Assembly: GCF_001010415.1 (NCBI RefSeq)
Contig: NZ_JPLE01000032.1
Location: 118,740 to 182,739, forward strand
Source: Xanthomonas pisi DSM 18956
Lineage (GTDB): Bacteria; Pseudomonadota; Gammaproteobacteria; Xanthomonadales; Xanthomonadaceae
DNA: 64,000 nucleotides
Direction: 5' to 3'
The notes under the pieces are model-generated. The model had not been told where the DNA came from and made no database searches. It worked only from the letters and a program-made list of their open reading frames with translations. Below, piece by piece: positions 33,201 through 42,218 of the stretch. Within the stretch, counting starts at the first letter, position 1. Each line of letters starts with the position of its first letter. Position numbers and translations under genes: made by a program.

Positions 33201-33535
33201 CAAACGAATTCCGTACCAAGTGGGTGAACAGCTTCGATCTGCACGTCAGTCAGGAGCTGCCGGGCCTGTTCGAAGGCCACAAGACTGAGTTGGCGCTGGA
33301 CATCATGAATGTCGGTAACCTCCTCAACAAGAAGTGGGGCCGCATCGAAGACTACGGCTTCAATTCCACCGCACGAGTGGCGAGCTATGCCGGTATCGAT
33401 CCTGCAACCGGCAAGTACATCTACAACTTCACCGGCATCACCGACGAGCCGACGGTGCAGGAAAACAACAACGACAAGGGCAACACTGGCGTGTCGCGTT
33501 GGTCGATGCAGGTGACGTTGAAGTACAAGTTCTAA
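30278..33535 (+). CDS. TonB-dependent receptor, Oar-like (with carboxypeptidase-regulatory-like domain)
   Basis: This 1085-residue outer-membrane protein has a signal peptide (LGLVAALAAAPVFAQ, cleavage near residue 28), then a carboxypeptidase-regulatory-like domain (AGVAGLVTSSGGQPVPNAEV to VNADLAGD, about 32-120). A plug domain (ISVGGQNTRYNAIRIDG; GGTGAVINAVTKSGTN) and a large beta barrel follow, and the protein ends in the aromatic outer-membrane signature LKYKF. This matches Oar-type receptors, which are numerous in Xanthomonas; the ligand cannot be told from sequence. M9 is an alternative start. A terminator follows. Confidence 0.92.
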   Translation: MTHPRCLRMSKLTLGLVAALAAAPVFAQSTSAGVAGLVTSSGGQPVPNAEVTITHVESGTVSRATTDASGRYNARGLRVGGPYTITITKSGEGTKTEEGVYLNLNQVNTVNADLAGDIAATNLEAVQVMAVAGGSELFSAYKMGTGTNVSRETIESLPSVNRNIQDYIRLDPRISQVSKADGAISVGGQNTRYNAIRIDGIGAGDPFGLESNNLPTERQPVSMDAIQEINIDVANYDTTISGGTGAVINAVTKSGTNNFGGTVYYAYRDKDMVRKELEGVRFNGFDDEKTYGMTLGGPIVKDKLFFFANYEKMERSAPGISLTDSPYGRGSITDADIARAQQIATGYGFDAGSLSQPANKTEVEEYALKIDWNISDNHRAAVRYNKLEQNVVRFPQITNSAVSLSTFWYQQPKTYESWMGELFSDWSENFSTEFKLSHKEYSSIREPNSTLPQIQVRGFGGIANNSLYFGTEQNSHVNAVESKELSAFGAATWYVGDHAVKFGFDYSNNDLLNYYGRNLNGAYLFNNLDDFAAGRVNQYIVRAPRPGGSYDDIPAEYTLKNTGLFIQDSWAVNNNLTVQGGVRIDMPDFSDQRLYNPRIMALYGYDNTQLPDDKLVQPRFGFNYTFDSDRPTQLRGGLGLFGGAAPNVWLAGVYQNTGLNYTEYTVNNPVGIFTPNTNPPYIPTAGAGARQNVDIAAPDLKLPSVWKTNLAFDHELPWYGIVASAEVLYTKVNNAIYFERLDLYNQAGVAATRIGQDGRELYWNAAGYRPSTGTNTSVQNGQNLGGGQVVSGKANRPSDMGDVMLMRNTDKGEGTQFTIGLNKPLTETWGWSLAYTYTESTEVSPLTSSQNTSNWGSTLIGTANENVAYDSRYAIKDRITGSINWKKAFFGKYNTSVGLFYEGRSGRPFSYIYYNDLNGDAASTSGAGYFNDLFYVPKGPGDVQWVGGAAMEQRFFDWLAKNPELAAYKGQIAPANEFRTKWVNSFDLHVSQELPGLFEGHKTELALDIMNVGNLLNKKWGRIEDYGFNSTARVASYAGIDPATGKYIYNFTGITDEPTVQENNNDKGNTGVSRWSMQVTLKYKF

Positions 33536-33558
33536 TGCAGCTGGTGACATAAGCAGCA

Positions 33559-33590
33559 AAAACGGCCGGATTCTCCCGGCCGTTTTCTTT
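33559..33590 (+). terminator. terminator after the TonB receptor gene
   Basis: AACGGCCGG / CCGGCCGTT (33561-33569 and 33576-33584, loop ATTCTC) is followed by TTCTTTT, 23 bases after the receptor stop. Confidence 0.85.
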
Positions 33591-33638
33591 TGTGCGGGTG
33601 AGTACGCTAAAGTCTCCGACAGACGACAGGAGCAAGCT

Positions 33639-35024
33639 ATGGAACTCAGCAGTACGGCAGCACGGGCGCTGCCGGTGGTGGATGCGCGGATCTATCCGCG
33701 TGGTGGCCTGGACGTGTTGTCCAAGGCGGAAGTGGCCCGGTTGCGCGATGCCTCCAGCGGCGGCATGCACGAATTGTTGCGCCGTTGCGCGCTGGCGGTA
33801 CTGACCAGCGGCAGCGCCTCGGACGACCCGCGCGCCGCGCGCGACCTGTATCCGGATTTCGACATCCAGGTGAACCAGCAGGATCGCGGCATCCGCATCG
33901 ACTTGAGCAACGCGCCGGCGATGGCGTTCGTCGACGGCGAGATCATCCGCGGCGTCGCCGAGCTGCTGTTCGCTGTTGTCCGTGATCTGGCCTACATGGC
34001 GATCGAACTGGAAGCGCAGCGCGCCGATCTGGACACCAGCGAAGGCATCACCAACGCCGTATTCGGCCAGTTGCGCAACGCGCGCATCCTGCAGCCGTCG
34101 GACCCGAATCTGGTCGTGTGCTGGGGTGGGCATTCCATCTCGCGCGACGAATATCTCTACACCAAGCAGGTGGGCTATGAGCTCGGCTTGCGTGGGCTGG
34201 ATATCTGCACGGGCTGTGGCCCGGGTGCGATGAAGGGCCCGATGAAGGGCGCCACCATCGCTCACGCCAAACAGCGCAAGCACCACACCCGCTACATCGG
34301 CGTGACCGAGCCGGGCATCATCGCGGCGGAGTCGCCGAATCCGATCGTCAACCACCTGGTGATCATGCCGGACATCGAGAAGCGCCTTGAGGCCTTCGTC
34401 CGGATCGGTCACGGCATCCTGGTGTTTCCGGGGGGCGTCGGTACCGCCGAAGAAATTCTCTATCTGCTCGGCATCCTGTTACGCGAAGAAAACGCCGACC
34501 TGCCGTTCCCGCTGATCCTGACCGGGCCGACCATCGCTGCGCCGTACTTCGAACAGATCGATCGCTTCATCCGCCTCACTCTCGGCGAGGCGGCAGCGTC
34601 GCGCTACGAGGTCATCGTCGGCGACCCGGTCGCCGTCGCGCGCCGTATGGCCGAAGGCATCCACGAGGTGCGCGCGCACCGCAAGGACCAGAAGGACTCG
34701 TATTACTTCAACTGGTCGGTGCATATCCCGCTCGAGTACCAGCAGCCGTTCGTGCCCAGCCACGAAGCCATGGCCGCCCTGGACCTGCACCACGGCCGCC
34801 CGGCCCCCGCACTGGCCGCCGATCTGCGCCGCGCCTTCTCCGGCATCGTCGCCGGCAACGTCAAGGAGGACGGCATGCGCCGCATCGAGGAGTTCGGCCC
34901 GTTCGAGATCCATGGCGACCCGGACATCATGCAGGCCCTGGACGAACTGCTGCGCGGCTTCGTCGAACAGCGCCGGATGAAAATCTCGGGGGATTACCGG
35001 CCTTGTTATCGGGTGGTGACTTAA
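33639..35024 (+). CDS. ppnN: pyrimidine/purine nucleotide 5'-monophosphate nucleosidase
   Basis: This 461-residue protein matches PpnN (YgdH), which cleaves nucleoside monophosphates to base and ribose-5-phosphate and is (p)ppGpp-responsive in E. coli. It has the N-terminal DUF4478-like region, the central LOG/Rossmann domain with GPGAMKGPMKGA and FPGGVGTAEEILYLLG (the GGxGT phosphate-binding motif near residues 266-280), and a C-terminal extension. The start follows a GACAGGAGCAAGCT ribosome site. It is monocistronic by layout. Confidence 0.92.
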   Translation: MELSSTAARALPVVDARIYPRGGLDVLSKAEVARLRDASSGGMHELLRRCALAVLTSGSASDDPRAARDLYPDFDIQVNQQDRGIRIDLSNAPAMAFVDGEIIRGVAELLFAVVRDLAYMAIELEAQRADLDTSEGITNAVFGQLRNARILQPSDPNLVVCWGGHSISRDEYLYTKQVGYELGLRGLDICTGCGPGAMKGPMKGATIAHAKQRKHHTRYIGVTEPGIIAAESPNPIVNHLVIMPDIEKRLEAFVRIGHGILVFPGGVGTAEEILYLLGILLREENADLPFPLILTGPTIAAPYFEQIDRFIRLTLGEAAASRYEVIVGDPVAVARRMAEGIHEVRAHRKDQKDSYYFNWSVHIPLEYQQPFVPSHEAMAALDLHHGRPAPALAADLRRAFSGIVAGNVKEDGMRRIEEFGPFEIHGDPDIMQALDELLRGFVEQRRMKISGDYRPCYRVVT

Positions 35025-35146
35025 GGGCGCGAGGACATGGGGTGGTCGGCATCGTTCGTCGGCCATACCAACCGCTTATCTGCCGCAGGTTGCATCCAAC
35101 ATAAGGCTTGACGATGCTGTCAACGCCAACGCTGGGGAGCGTCTTA

Positions 35147-35665
35147 ATGTTATTTGTCCGTTCGCGCGGGTTCACTCTGATTGAACTCATGGTAACCGTT
35201 GCCGTGCTCGCGATCGTGGCGGCCATTGGCTACCCTAGCTTTCAGGGAGTGTTGCGATCCAATCGGGTGGCTGCTGCCAACAACGAGCTGTTGGCTTTAT
35301 TGAATCTCTCAAGAACCGAGGCCATCCGGAATGGTCAGGGTGGAGGCGTGTGCGGCAGCTCCACCGGGGCCAGCTGCGACGGCAGCTGGAGTGTAGGAGT
35401 CATGGCTTGGAGTGACTCTAACGGCAACGGTAGTTTTGACACCGGAGAAACGGTGCTGCGCTACTCGACCGGCAATCCTCGGCTTGTCGTCCAGGGGCCA
35501 ACCACTGGAACGGTGGTCGCTTTCGATACGCGTGGTCGGCGCCGCGCGCCTGCAGACCAGCAGGTTACGCTCCAGCCGGACCAATGCGGGGGGCAGCCAT
35601 TGAGGAGATCACTGACCGTGAATGCGTCCGGGCAAGTCCGTAGCAAAAAAGAGGCTTGTGTATGA
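35147..35665 (+). CDS. fimT: minor type IV pilin, FimT/FimU (GspH) type
   Basis: This prepilin-like protein has the leader MLFVRSRG before the cleavage site, FTLIELMVTVAVLAI with the required Glu at +5, and a GspH-like globular domain with cysteines. ATG 35147 is preferred over in-frame TTG 35108 and ATG 35114 because a GGGGAG box lies 7 bases before it and the leader then has normal length; it gives 172 residues. It is the first gene of the minor pilin operon, whose products prime pilus assembly together with PilY1. The stop overlaps the pilV start. Confidence 0.88.
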   Translation: MLFVRSRGFTLIELMVTVAVLAIVAAIGYPSFQGVLRSNRVAAANNELLALLNLSRTEAIRNGQGGGVCGSSTGASCDGSWSVGVMAWSDSNGNGSFDTGETVLRYSTGNPRLVVQGPTTGTVVAFDTRGRRRAPADQQVTLQPDQCGGQPLRRSLTVNASGQVRSKKEACV

Positions 35666-36141
35666 AGAAAACTCCTAGCTTCAGTGCGCGATTGTCGCAA
35701 GGTTTTACGTTGATTGAGGTGTTGATAGCAATTCTCGTGCTGGCCTTCGGTTTGCTTGGGTTCGCCTTGCTGCAGACCATGAATGTCCGGTTCGTGCAAA
35801 GTGCCAATTACCGTACGCAGGCGACCAATCTTGCTTATGACCTTATCGATCAAATGCGATCAAACCGGTATTTGGTGACGCAATACACCGCTGCTAGTTT
35901 CGCTGCTGGCTCTGTGACTCAATCGGGTGCTTGCGCCTATCCCACCGGAACCGCAGTTGCGGTCGCGCAGAATATTGCGCGTTGGCAATGTCAGGTTGCG
36001 AAGGCGTTGGGAGATAAGGCAGCGGCTACTGTTACGTATGCCAATGGAGTTGCAACAGTATCGATCAGCTGGGGCGATCAGCGCTGGGACAAGGACAATC
36101 CCGACACCGTTACAAGTTTTGCCTTGCGGACGGAGATTTGA
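35662..36141 (+). CDS. pilV: type IV pilus modification protein / minor pilin PilV
   Basis: This 159-residue minor pilin has a leader ending SQG, then FTLIEVLIAILVLAFGLLG, the typical PilV N-terminus in which the helix continues as LLGFALLQTMNVRFVQSANYR. ATG 35662 overlaps the fimT stop (ATGA); a TTG six bases earlier is the alternative. In Pseudomonas PilV is part of the priming complex with PilW, PilX, FimU and PilY1. Confidence 0.9.
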   Translation: MKKTPSFSARLSQGFTLIEVLIAILVLAFGLLGFALLQTMNVRFVQSANYRTQATNLAYDLIDQMRSNRYLVTQYTAASFAAGSVTQSGACAYPTGTAVAVAQNIARWQCQVAKALGDKAAATVTYANGVATVSISWGDQRWDKDNPDTVTSFALRTEI

Positions 36142-36146
36142 CAGCA

Positions 36147-37307
36147 ATGAGTGTGTATAGGCGCAATGCAGGTCTGTCCCTGATTGAACTCATGATTGCT
36201 ATGGTGATCGGGCTGGTGCTGCTGTTAGGCGTCATCCAGATCTTCTCTGCATCGCGTACTGCTGCTCAGCTATCCGAAGGCGCATCGCGAGCCCAGGAGA
36301 ATGGGCGATTCGCTCTGGACTATCTGGCACGCGATATTCGTATGGCGGGGCACTTTGGATGCGTCAACGACCAGGCACAGTTCGTTAAGGGGCAAGGTGA
36401 TCCACGGGTCAATCTGTCCGCCACAACGGGGAGCGGCAGTCCGCTGGACTTTTCGGTGTCAATTCAGGGGTACGAGGCACCAGGGACTTCCCCTGGGCAA
36501 GCGCAGACAGTGGGGGCTAGCGCAGGCTCGATCACTGGATTGCCCACGGCAATCCAAAACCTCAGTCCGGCGCCGCGGGCGGGTAGCGACATCATCGTCT
36601 TGCGCTTTCTTTCCGCCGAAGGGGTTCCTGCCACGGGCATCGCGGCGGCGGGTTCCAATACGACGTTGACGATGGATGCCGCCCGCTGGGCGAGGCTTAC
36701 GGATGATGGCGTTGCCGCACCGACGCTGTTCGGAATTGCAGATTGCGCCCACGCTGATGTTTTTGCCGGCACGACTACGGCTGGAACCGTAGTGGCCTCA
36801 GGGATCAACCTTGCCGGTCGATATGTCGTACAGCCTACTGGTCAGACCATGGTGTACCGCGCCGAATCGCTTGTGTATTACGTTGCGAACAATCCAGATA
36901 CAGGAGAGCCCGCGTTGCGGAGGGCTAGAGCTGGAGGAAACGGCCAATACACCAGCGAGGAGCTCGTAGAGGGCATTGAGAGCTTGCAATTCCTTTATGG
37001 ACTAGACAGTACCGAAACAATTGCGACACAGACCCCTCCTGCCGGAAACATCACCGCGCAGAGGGTTGCGAGCGATGTTGCAACAGCGACCGACGCAGCA
37101 GCTGCAAATCAATGGCGGCGGGTCGGTCAAGTGCAGGTTGGTGTCCTCGCGCGTAGCCCCACGCTGGCTGCCGCATCAGCTCCAATTGCGGTCAATCGCC
37201 TTGGTGTACTTGGAGTAACGGTAATCCCGCCTACGACTAACGATGGGCGATATCGTGCCAGTTATGAGCTTTCAGTTGCTCTCCGTAATCGACTGTTCGG
37301 GAACTGA
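36147..37307 (+). CDS. pilW: minor type IV pilin PilW
   Basis: This 386-residue large minor pilin has the leader MSVYRRNAG, then LSLIELMIAMVIGLVLLLGV with the +5 Glu, followed by SASRTAAQLSEGASRAQENGRF, which is characteristic of PilW. Length is in the family range. ATG 36147 lies 5 bases after the pilV stop; an in-frame TTG at 36138 overlapping pilV is possible. pilX begins 2 bases after its stop. Confidence 0.9.
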   Translation: MSVYRRNAGLSLIELMIAMVIGLVLLLGVIQIFSASRTAAQLSEGASRAQENGRFALDYLARDIRMAGHFGCVNDQAQFVKGQGDPRVNLSATTGSGSPLDFSVSIQGYEAPGTSPGQAQTVGASAGSITGLPTAIQNLSPAPRAGSDIIVLRFLSAEGVPATGIAAAGSNTTLTMDAARWARLTDDGVAAPTLFGIADCAHADVFAGTTTAGTVVASGINLAGRYVVQPTGQTMVYRAESLVYYVANNPDTGEPALRRARAGGNGQYTSEELVEGIESLQFLYGLDSTETIATQTPPAGNITAQRVASDVATATDAAAANQWRRVGQVQVGVLARSPTLAAASAPIAVNRLGVLGVTVIPPTTNDGRYRASYELSVALRNRLFGN

Positions 37308-37309
37308 TC

Positions 37310-37837
37310 ATGACGATGCTGCCTGTCCTCAAAAAGCGCATAAATTGTGAAATCGGAGCCGGCCGACAAAAGGGTGCTGTTCTTTATGTCGCACTGATGA
37401 TTCTGGTGCTGTTGGCATTAATTGGTATTGCAGGCATCCAGGTTTCTGGTATGCAGGAGAAGATGGCGTCGAACTATCGTGCAGTAAACCGTGCTTTCGA
37501 GGAGGCGGAAGGGACCGTTAGAAACGCCGAAAATTCAGTGGAAAAAATTTCAAATCGCACCATGTCGTCGAGCGATACCACAAGCCTGGTAGGTTCGGGC
37601 GATATAAAGCGGGTATGTGATGATGGCTTCGATCCAATGCAATGGGCTCAGGTGCAAACATCGAATCGTGCTGTCAATGTTCGTCAAATCGATCAATGTA
37701 TCCAGGGCGAGGCAAACATCGGAATGGGTCAACCAGTTGATCCAGCATCTCCGGTCTTCCAGATCACTGGTGTTGCTGCCGACGACAACGCCAATCCCAG
37801 TTCCGAAGCGGCAATAGACACCGTCTTCAAACTTTGA
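37310..37837 (+). CDS. pilX: minor type IV pilus protein PilX
   Basis: This 175-residue protein has KGAVLYVALMILVLLALIGI, then SGMQEKMASNYRAVNRAFEEAE, the PilX N-terminal pattern. PilX lacks the +5 Glu of normal pilins, as here. It lies between pilW and pilY1, spaced 10 bases from the latter, matching the Pseudomonas fimU-pilVWXY1E order. Confidence 0.9.
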   Translation: MTMLPVLKKRINCEIGAGRQKGAVLYVALMILVLLALIGIAGIQVSGMQEKMASNYRAVNRAFEEAEGTVRNAENSVEKISNRTMSSSDTTSLVGSGDIKRVCDDGFDPMQWAQVQTSNRAVNVRQIDQCIQGEANIGMGQPVDPASPVFQITGVAADDNANPSSEAAIDTVFKL

Positions 37838-37847
37838 AGAAACGCAC

Positions 37848-40800
37848 ATGACAGCTAACAGAAAGAAAGTAATCCTTGCTTCGGCAGTGACTGGCGCGAT
37901 CGGGTTGGGGTTCTTCGTCTATGCATTGATTGCTGCGCAGGGCCAGGGAGTACTGGCTCAGGCGCCGATGAATGACCAAGTGCAGACGCCTCCTGCTTTT
38001 ATCATGGCGGTGGATGATTCTGGTTCGATGACGTTTCAGACTCAGTTTCCGGGGCAGGATGGTCAGGGATGCTGGAGCACTACAAGGCAGAGTTTTTTCT
38101 CCGCTCAGGGGGCATTGAACACGGAGGATTCGCCTAGTGTAGGTTGTGGCTACAACCATGTCCTTCCCGGCGTCCGTATCGATGAAAATCGCCGCGGCGT
38201 CCCTCCATTGGATGGTCTAGGGTTTGCGCGCTCTGCCGCCTACAATCCCACCTATTACGATCCGACGGTCAAGTACGATCCGTGGATAAATAGCGATGGA
38301 AATCCCTTTCCGCAGGCGGACTTGGTCAATACGCGGATCAATCCGCTCCAGCCAGGCGCAACTGTGGCGCTTGCTTCCAACTATATGGGGGATGATTTCA
38401 GTAGCAGTTTTAGAATTCAAAATGGGATGGTGCTTCCGCGTGGGACGGGATACAAGCAACGTTTCCAGGATAACAATGGCAATCTTTTTTTCGGGAATGA
38501 ACAGGTAACGACCTCTGATGTAACGTGGAATGGCGGTTCGCAGACGTTGCTGATCAGATTCTGGCCGGCGACCTTCTTTGTGCCTTACACAAGCGACACC
38601 GATGCGAGGCCTCTTCTTGCTGGTGCTTCCGCTTATGATGCGGTTCAGCGTGATCGCGTGCGTAACGTATGTGGTGCTGGTTGCGACATGTGGAAGTATA
38701 CGATAGGCGCGGCCAATACCGTTGCCCTTCAGAATTTCGCCAATTGGTTTTCATTCTATGGGAATAGAAATCGAGCGATCATTGCCGGTATGACCAGGTC
38801 TCTGGCCGATGTCAATAACATGCGAGTTGGTTTCTTCCGGATCAATCAGCACGCAAGCTACGATGCTGTCAGCGAAAGATTGCCGATGCGCAACATGGGT
38901 ACGCAGAGCGAGAAGACTGCTCTGTATAATTCGATTCTTGCCTTGCCTGCTAGTGGTGGTACACCGAATCGGCAGGCAGTCAACTCGGCTGGTATTCAGT
39001 TTCAGCGAACTGATAGTGCAGCTCCTGTCCAATTGGCGTGTCAAAAAAATGCAGTCATGCTGTTTACGGATGGATACAGTAACCAAGATGGCCCGTCCGT
39101 AAGTAACGCGAGCGGCGATGGTGATATGGGAGTTCCCTTCACTGACGCGTACGACAACACAATGGGCGACATTGCTGCTAAATACTACAATAATGTCAAT
39201 GGCGGTTCTCCCATTCGAGCAGACCTGCCTTCTGGTTTGGTGCCGGTTCCAAGCTCATGCAATACCGCAAATGCAAGTGTCAGGCTAGATTGTCAAAAAA
39301 ATCTGCACGTCAACTTCTATGGCATCACGCTAGGTGCTCGCGGTAATCTGTTCAATCCAAGTGTTGTGCAGGATGCGTACACAACGCCGGCGGTTTATCA
39401 AAATTGGCCGCCTCGCGAAAACGATGAACGAAGCACTGTTGACGACATCTGGCATGCGGCTACGAATACGCGGGGACAGTACATCAATGCGAGGACTCCA
39501 GCCGAAATCACTCAGGCAATGCGACGTGTCCTTTCGTCTGTGACGGCTGGCTCTTCGCCTTCTGGTACCCTCGCCCAGAGTGGTGCGCGTATCGGTGTCG
39601 GATCCTTCTCGGTCGCCCCAAATTATGAAATCGCGAACGAGGGAACAGACTGGTTTGGTCGCCTCACTGGGTACACCGTCGCTGTAAACCCGCAGACCCG
39701 CGTAGCAGTTAGTACTGCGGCTTGGGAGGCTAGCGCGCGAATGCCGTCCGCTGCGGCTCGTAATGTGCTGGTAAGTAAGGCGGGGGTGGTTTCAGCATTC
39801 AACGACACCAATATTTCTTTGGCAGATTTATGCACCAAGTCGACTGCGCTGTACCCTGGCATGTCCTTGTGTACCAGTTCGGACCTTACCAATCTTGGGG
39901 CGACCGCAGCGACGGCAACCGCTTATCTGCGGGGTGAAGCTTCCGGAGAAGTGCGAAGTGGAGGGCGCTTGCGCGACAGAACGACTGTTCTGGGAGATAT
40001 CGTCAATTCCGCTCCCGTGATCAGTTCTCCGCTGGATGATTATGGTTACCGTAGCCTTCCGGGTAATCCTGGTGCTACCTATCAGGCCTATTTGAATGCG
40101 AAAAAGACTGGCCGTAACTACATGGTCTATGTGGGGGCCAACGATGGAATGCTGCACGGTTTCGACGGTGGTATGAATGGCGACGGTGTCATGTCCTCCA
40201 ACGGAGGAGTTGAGCGTTTCGCGTATATTCCGTCGACGGCCCTGGGGCACATGGGTAATCTGCTTTTGCCGTATGATCCGGCCAATCAAAGTGACCAGAA
40301 GTTCGGTCACCGCTACTACGTCGACGGGCCTTTAGCTGTATCTGACACTTACTACGGTGGCGCATGGAAGACCAGCTTGGTCGGCACCGCTGGCGCTGGT
40401 GGCCGGAGCGTATTTGCAATGGATGTCACGACGCCTACCAGTGTTACCTCCGCAAGCCGTCTTTGGGAGATTAGTGATCTTGATACCTCCTTGTCTGCTG
40501 CGATACGCAACAACATCGGTTTTGTACTTGGTAAGCCGGTTATCGTTCCGATTTTGAGCTCGGCGGGCACTGTGAGCTGGAAGGCTATCTTCGGCAATGG
40601 CTATAACAGTGCAAGTGGAAAAGCTGTTCTATTTCTTGTCGACATCAAAACTGGTACGCCAACAGTAACCATGATCGAAGCCACCGAGAGTGGTAACAGC
40701 ATCTCTGGCAGCAATGGGCTGGGCAATATTGTGGCCGTTGATCGCTGGGGAGGGACAGGTCAGTTGGACAGGGTGCGCGACGGCTATGCCGATACGGTTT

Positions 40801-41582
40801 ATGCGGCAGACCAGAAGGGCGCGATTTGGAAATTCGATCTGCGCAACACTGCGACGGCGCTTACGGTGCCGCTGTTTACCAGCCGTACGTCTGTGGAAAA
40901 TGGCGCAACCTATCGTCAGCCGATTACCGGAGGACTGGTAGCGACTGAAGGCGAGAACGGTGGCGTGACGTTGTTCTTCGGTACCGGCAGCTTCTCTTTC
41001 CAGAACGACCCGTTCGATACGGCGATTCAATCTTTGTATGGCGTGAACGACACGAGTTCCGGTGTTGTTACCAGTTCCATCACACGTTCGAACTTGCAGG
41101 CCAACTCGATTGCGACTTCTGGTACTTCCCGTAGCTTGGTAATGGGTTCTAGCGTCACGGGAGGACAGGGATGGTACGTAGATCTGCCTGCCGGCGAGCG
41201 CATGGTAGGTAATCCGAATGTCGCTTCAGGTATCGTTTTCATGCCCACCTACGTGCCCAATCCAAACAGTGTGGGCTGTGCCGCTCAAGGCAGTAACTGG
41301 CTTTTTGGACTGAATACTCGCACGGGTGGAGCGGCGCTCGATGTTGCTCGCAATGGCTCACCCACCGGTGCAGCGTTTGCCTCTGGCACTGCCGCAACTT
41401 CCTTGACGACACAGGGTACAACGCCGGTAAAAGACGTGGGTGTGTCGGCAATCCCGCGCTTGACTCCTGGTTCTCTGCCACCTGGCGGTAGTTCGTGCTG
41501 GATGGTGATCAATGTTGCCGGTGCGCAGCCGATGTATGTCCCATATCCATGCGGAAGGCAGTCTTGGAGGCAAATTCAATGA
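37848..41582 (+). CDS. pilY1: PilY1-type pilus tip adhesin
   Basis: This 1244-residue exported protein starts with a membrane or signal segment (ASAVTGAIGLGFFVYALIAAQ). A von Willebrand A-like region follows, with the metal-binding DDSGSM motif near residues 56-61 and FTDGYSNQDG further on. The C-terminal PilY1 beta-propeller is recognised by YMVYVGANDGMLHGFDGG (about 765-782) and later repeats. PilY1 sits at the pilus tip and acts in pilus biogenesis, adhesion and surface sensing. The stop overlaps the start of the downstream pilin gene. Confidence 0.93.
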   Translation: MTANRKKVILASAVTGAIGLGFFVYALIAAQGQGVLAQAPMNDQVQTPPAFIMAVDDSGSMTFQTQFPGQDGQGCWSTTRQSFFSAQGALNTEDSPSVGCGYNHVLPGVRIDENRRGVPPLDGLGFARSAAYNPTYYDPTVKYDPWINSDGNPFPQADLVNTRINPLQPGATVALASNYMGDDFSSSFRIQNGMVLPRGTGYKQRFQDNNGNLFFGNEQVTTSDVTWNGGSQTLLIRFWPATFFVPYTSDTDARPLLAGASAYDAVQRDRVRNVCGAGCDMWKYTIGAANTVALQNFANWFSFYGNRNRAIIAGMTRSLADVNNMRVGFFRINQHASYDAVSERLPMRNMGTQSEKTALYNSILALPASGGTPNRQAVNSAGIQFQRTDSAAPVQLACQKNAVMLFTDGYSNQDGPSVSNASGDGDMGVPFTDAYDNTMGDIAAKYYNNVNGGSPIRADLPSGLVPVPSSCNTANASVRLDCQKNLHVNFYGITLGARGNLFNPSVVQDAYTTPAVYQNWPPRENDERSTVDDIWHAATNTRGQYINARTPAEITQAMRRVLSSVTAGSSPSGTLAQSGARIGVGSFSVAPNYEIANEGTDWFGRLTGYTVAVNPQTRVAVSTAAWEASARMPSAAARNVLVSKAGVVSAFNDTNISLADLCTKSTALYPGMSLCTSSDLTNLGATAATATAYLRGEASGEVRSGGRLRDRTTVLGDIVNSAPVISSPLDDYGYRSLPGNPGATYQAYLNAKKTGRNYMVYVGANDGMLHGFDGGMNGDGVMSSNGGVERFAYIPSTALGHMGNLLLPYDPANQSDQKFGHRYYVDGPLAVSDTYYGGAWKTSLVGTAGAGGRSVFAMDVTTPTSVTSASRLWEISDLDTSLSAAIRNNIGFVLGKPVIVPILSSAGTVSWKAIFGNGYNSASGKAVLFLVDIKTGTPTVTMIEATESGNSISGSNGLGNIVAVDRWGGTGQLDRVRDGYADTVYAADQKGAIWKFDLRNTATALTVPLFTSRTSVENGATYRQPITGGLVATEGENGGVTLFFGTGSFSFQNDPFDTAIQSLYGVNDTSSGVVTSSITRSNLQANSIATSGTSRSLVMGSSVTGGQGWYVDLPAGERMVGNPNVASGIVFMPTYVPNPNSVGCAAQGSNWLFGLNTRTGGAALDVARNGSPTGAAFASGTAATSLTTQGTTPVKDVGVSAIPRLTPGSLPPGGSSCWMVINVAGAQPMYVPYPCGRQSWRQIQ

Positions 41583-42022
41583 TTAGGTTGACGAAGCATC
41601 CTCAATTAAAGCACTTGAACAGCTGTTCGATGCGAGCACAAGGGTTCACGCTCATCGAGCTCATGATCGTGGTTGCTGTGGTTGCGATTCTGTCCGCGAT
41701 CGCATATCCCAACTACGCGGAGCACGTGCGCAAATCGAAGCGGGCCCAGGCGAAGGTCGATCTCGTTGAGTACTCTCATCTGGCGGAGAGGTATCACACG
41801 GTACAGAACACATACGTTGGTTTCAGTCTGCCAACGTCAGTATCGCCGCGCGAGGGAGGAACCGCAGCGTACACTCTTGCCCTGTCTCAGCAGACCCAGT
41901 CTGGATATGTGATTACGGCGACACCGGGAGCTGCTCAGACTGCCGACAAGTGCGGCACCCTGAGCATTGACCAAGCTTCTCGCAAGACCAACTCTAAAGG
42001 CAGCAGGTCAGAGTGTTGGTAG
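41579..42022 (+). CDS. pilE: PilE-like minor type IV pilin
   Basis: This 147-residue prepilin has FTLIELMIVVAVVAILSAIAYPNYAEHVRKSKR after the cleavage glycine and a short globular domain with two cysteines (DKCG and SECW). ATG 41579 overlaps the pilY1 stop and has a GGAGG box at 41566-41570, which makes the leader peptide 22 residues, long for this family. ATG 41630 would give a 5-residue leader but has no clear ribosome site. It is the last gene of the operon. Confidence 0.88.
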   Translation: MIRLTKHPQLKHLNSCSMRAQGFTLIELMIVVAVVAILSAIAYPNYAEHVRKSKRAQAKVDLVEYSHLAERYHTVQNTYVGFSLPTSVSPREGGTAAYTLALSQQTQSGYVITATPGAAQTADKCGTLSIDQASRKTNSKGSRSECW

Positions 42023-42051
42023 CAGGTAGTAAAGTCCAACGCATAGGGGTG

Positions 42052-42079
42052 TTGCATTGCGGTGGGATCTTGCTACAAT
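42052..42079 (+). promoter_or_regulatory. promoter of tRNA-Asn
   Basis: TTGCAT (42052-42057) and TACAAT (42074-42079) are spaced 16 bases, with the tRNA beginning 10 bases later. Confidence 0.6.
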
Positions 42080-42088
42080 GCCCACCCC

Positions 42089-42165
42089 GCCCGAATAGCT
42101 CAGCCGGTTAGAGCACTTGACTGTTAATCAGGGGGTCGTTGGTTCGAGTCCAACTTCGGGCGCCA
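42089..42165 (+). tRNA. tRNA-Asn (GTT anticodon)
   Basis: A 77-base cloverleaf with encoded CCA. The acceptor stem GCCCGAA / TTCGGGC is perfect, the anticodon GTT is at 42123-42125 within CTGTTAATC, and the T-arm is GTTGG-TTCGAGT-CCAAC. Confidence 0.95.
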
Positions 42166-42172
42166 AGATGTT

Positions 42173-42208
42173 GAAGAGGCCGCGACTAGTCGCGGCCTCT
42201 TCGTTTTC
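42173..42208 (+). terminator. terminator after tRNA-Asn
   Basis: A perfect 30-base palindrome (42173-42202; arms GAAGAGGCCGCGACT and its complement) is followed by GTTTTC. It may work in both directions, serving also the minus-strand pilin gene that ends at 42219. Confidence 0.8.
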
Positions 42209-42218
42209 TGGCGGAGGC

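Noticed and set aside
41630..42022. Alternative start of the PilE-like pilin at ATG 41630 with a 5-residue leader
   Set aside because: The upstream ATG 41579 has a strong GGAGG site and overlaps the pilY1 stop, as expected for this operon.
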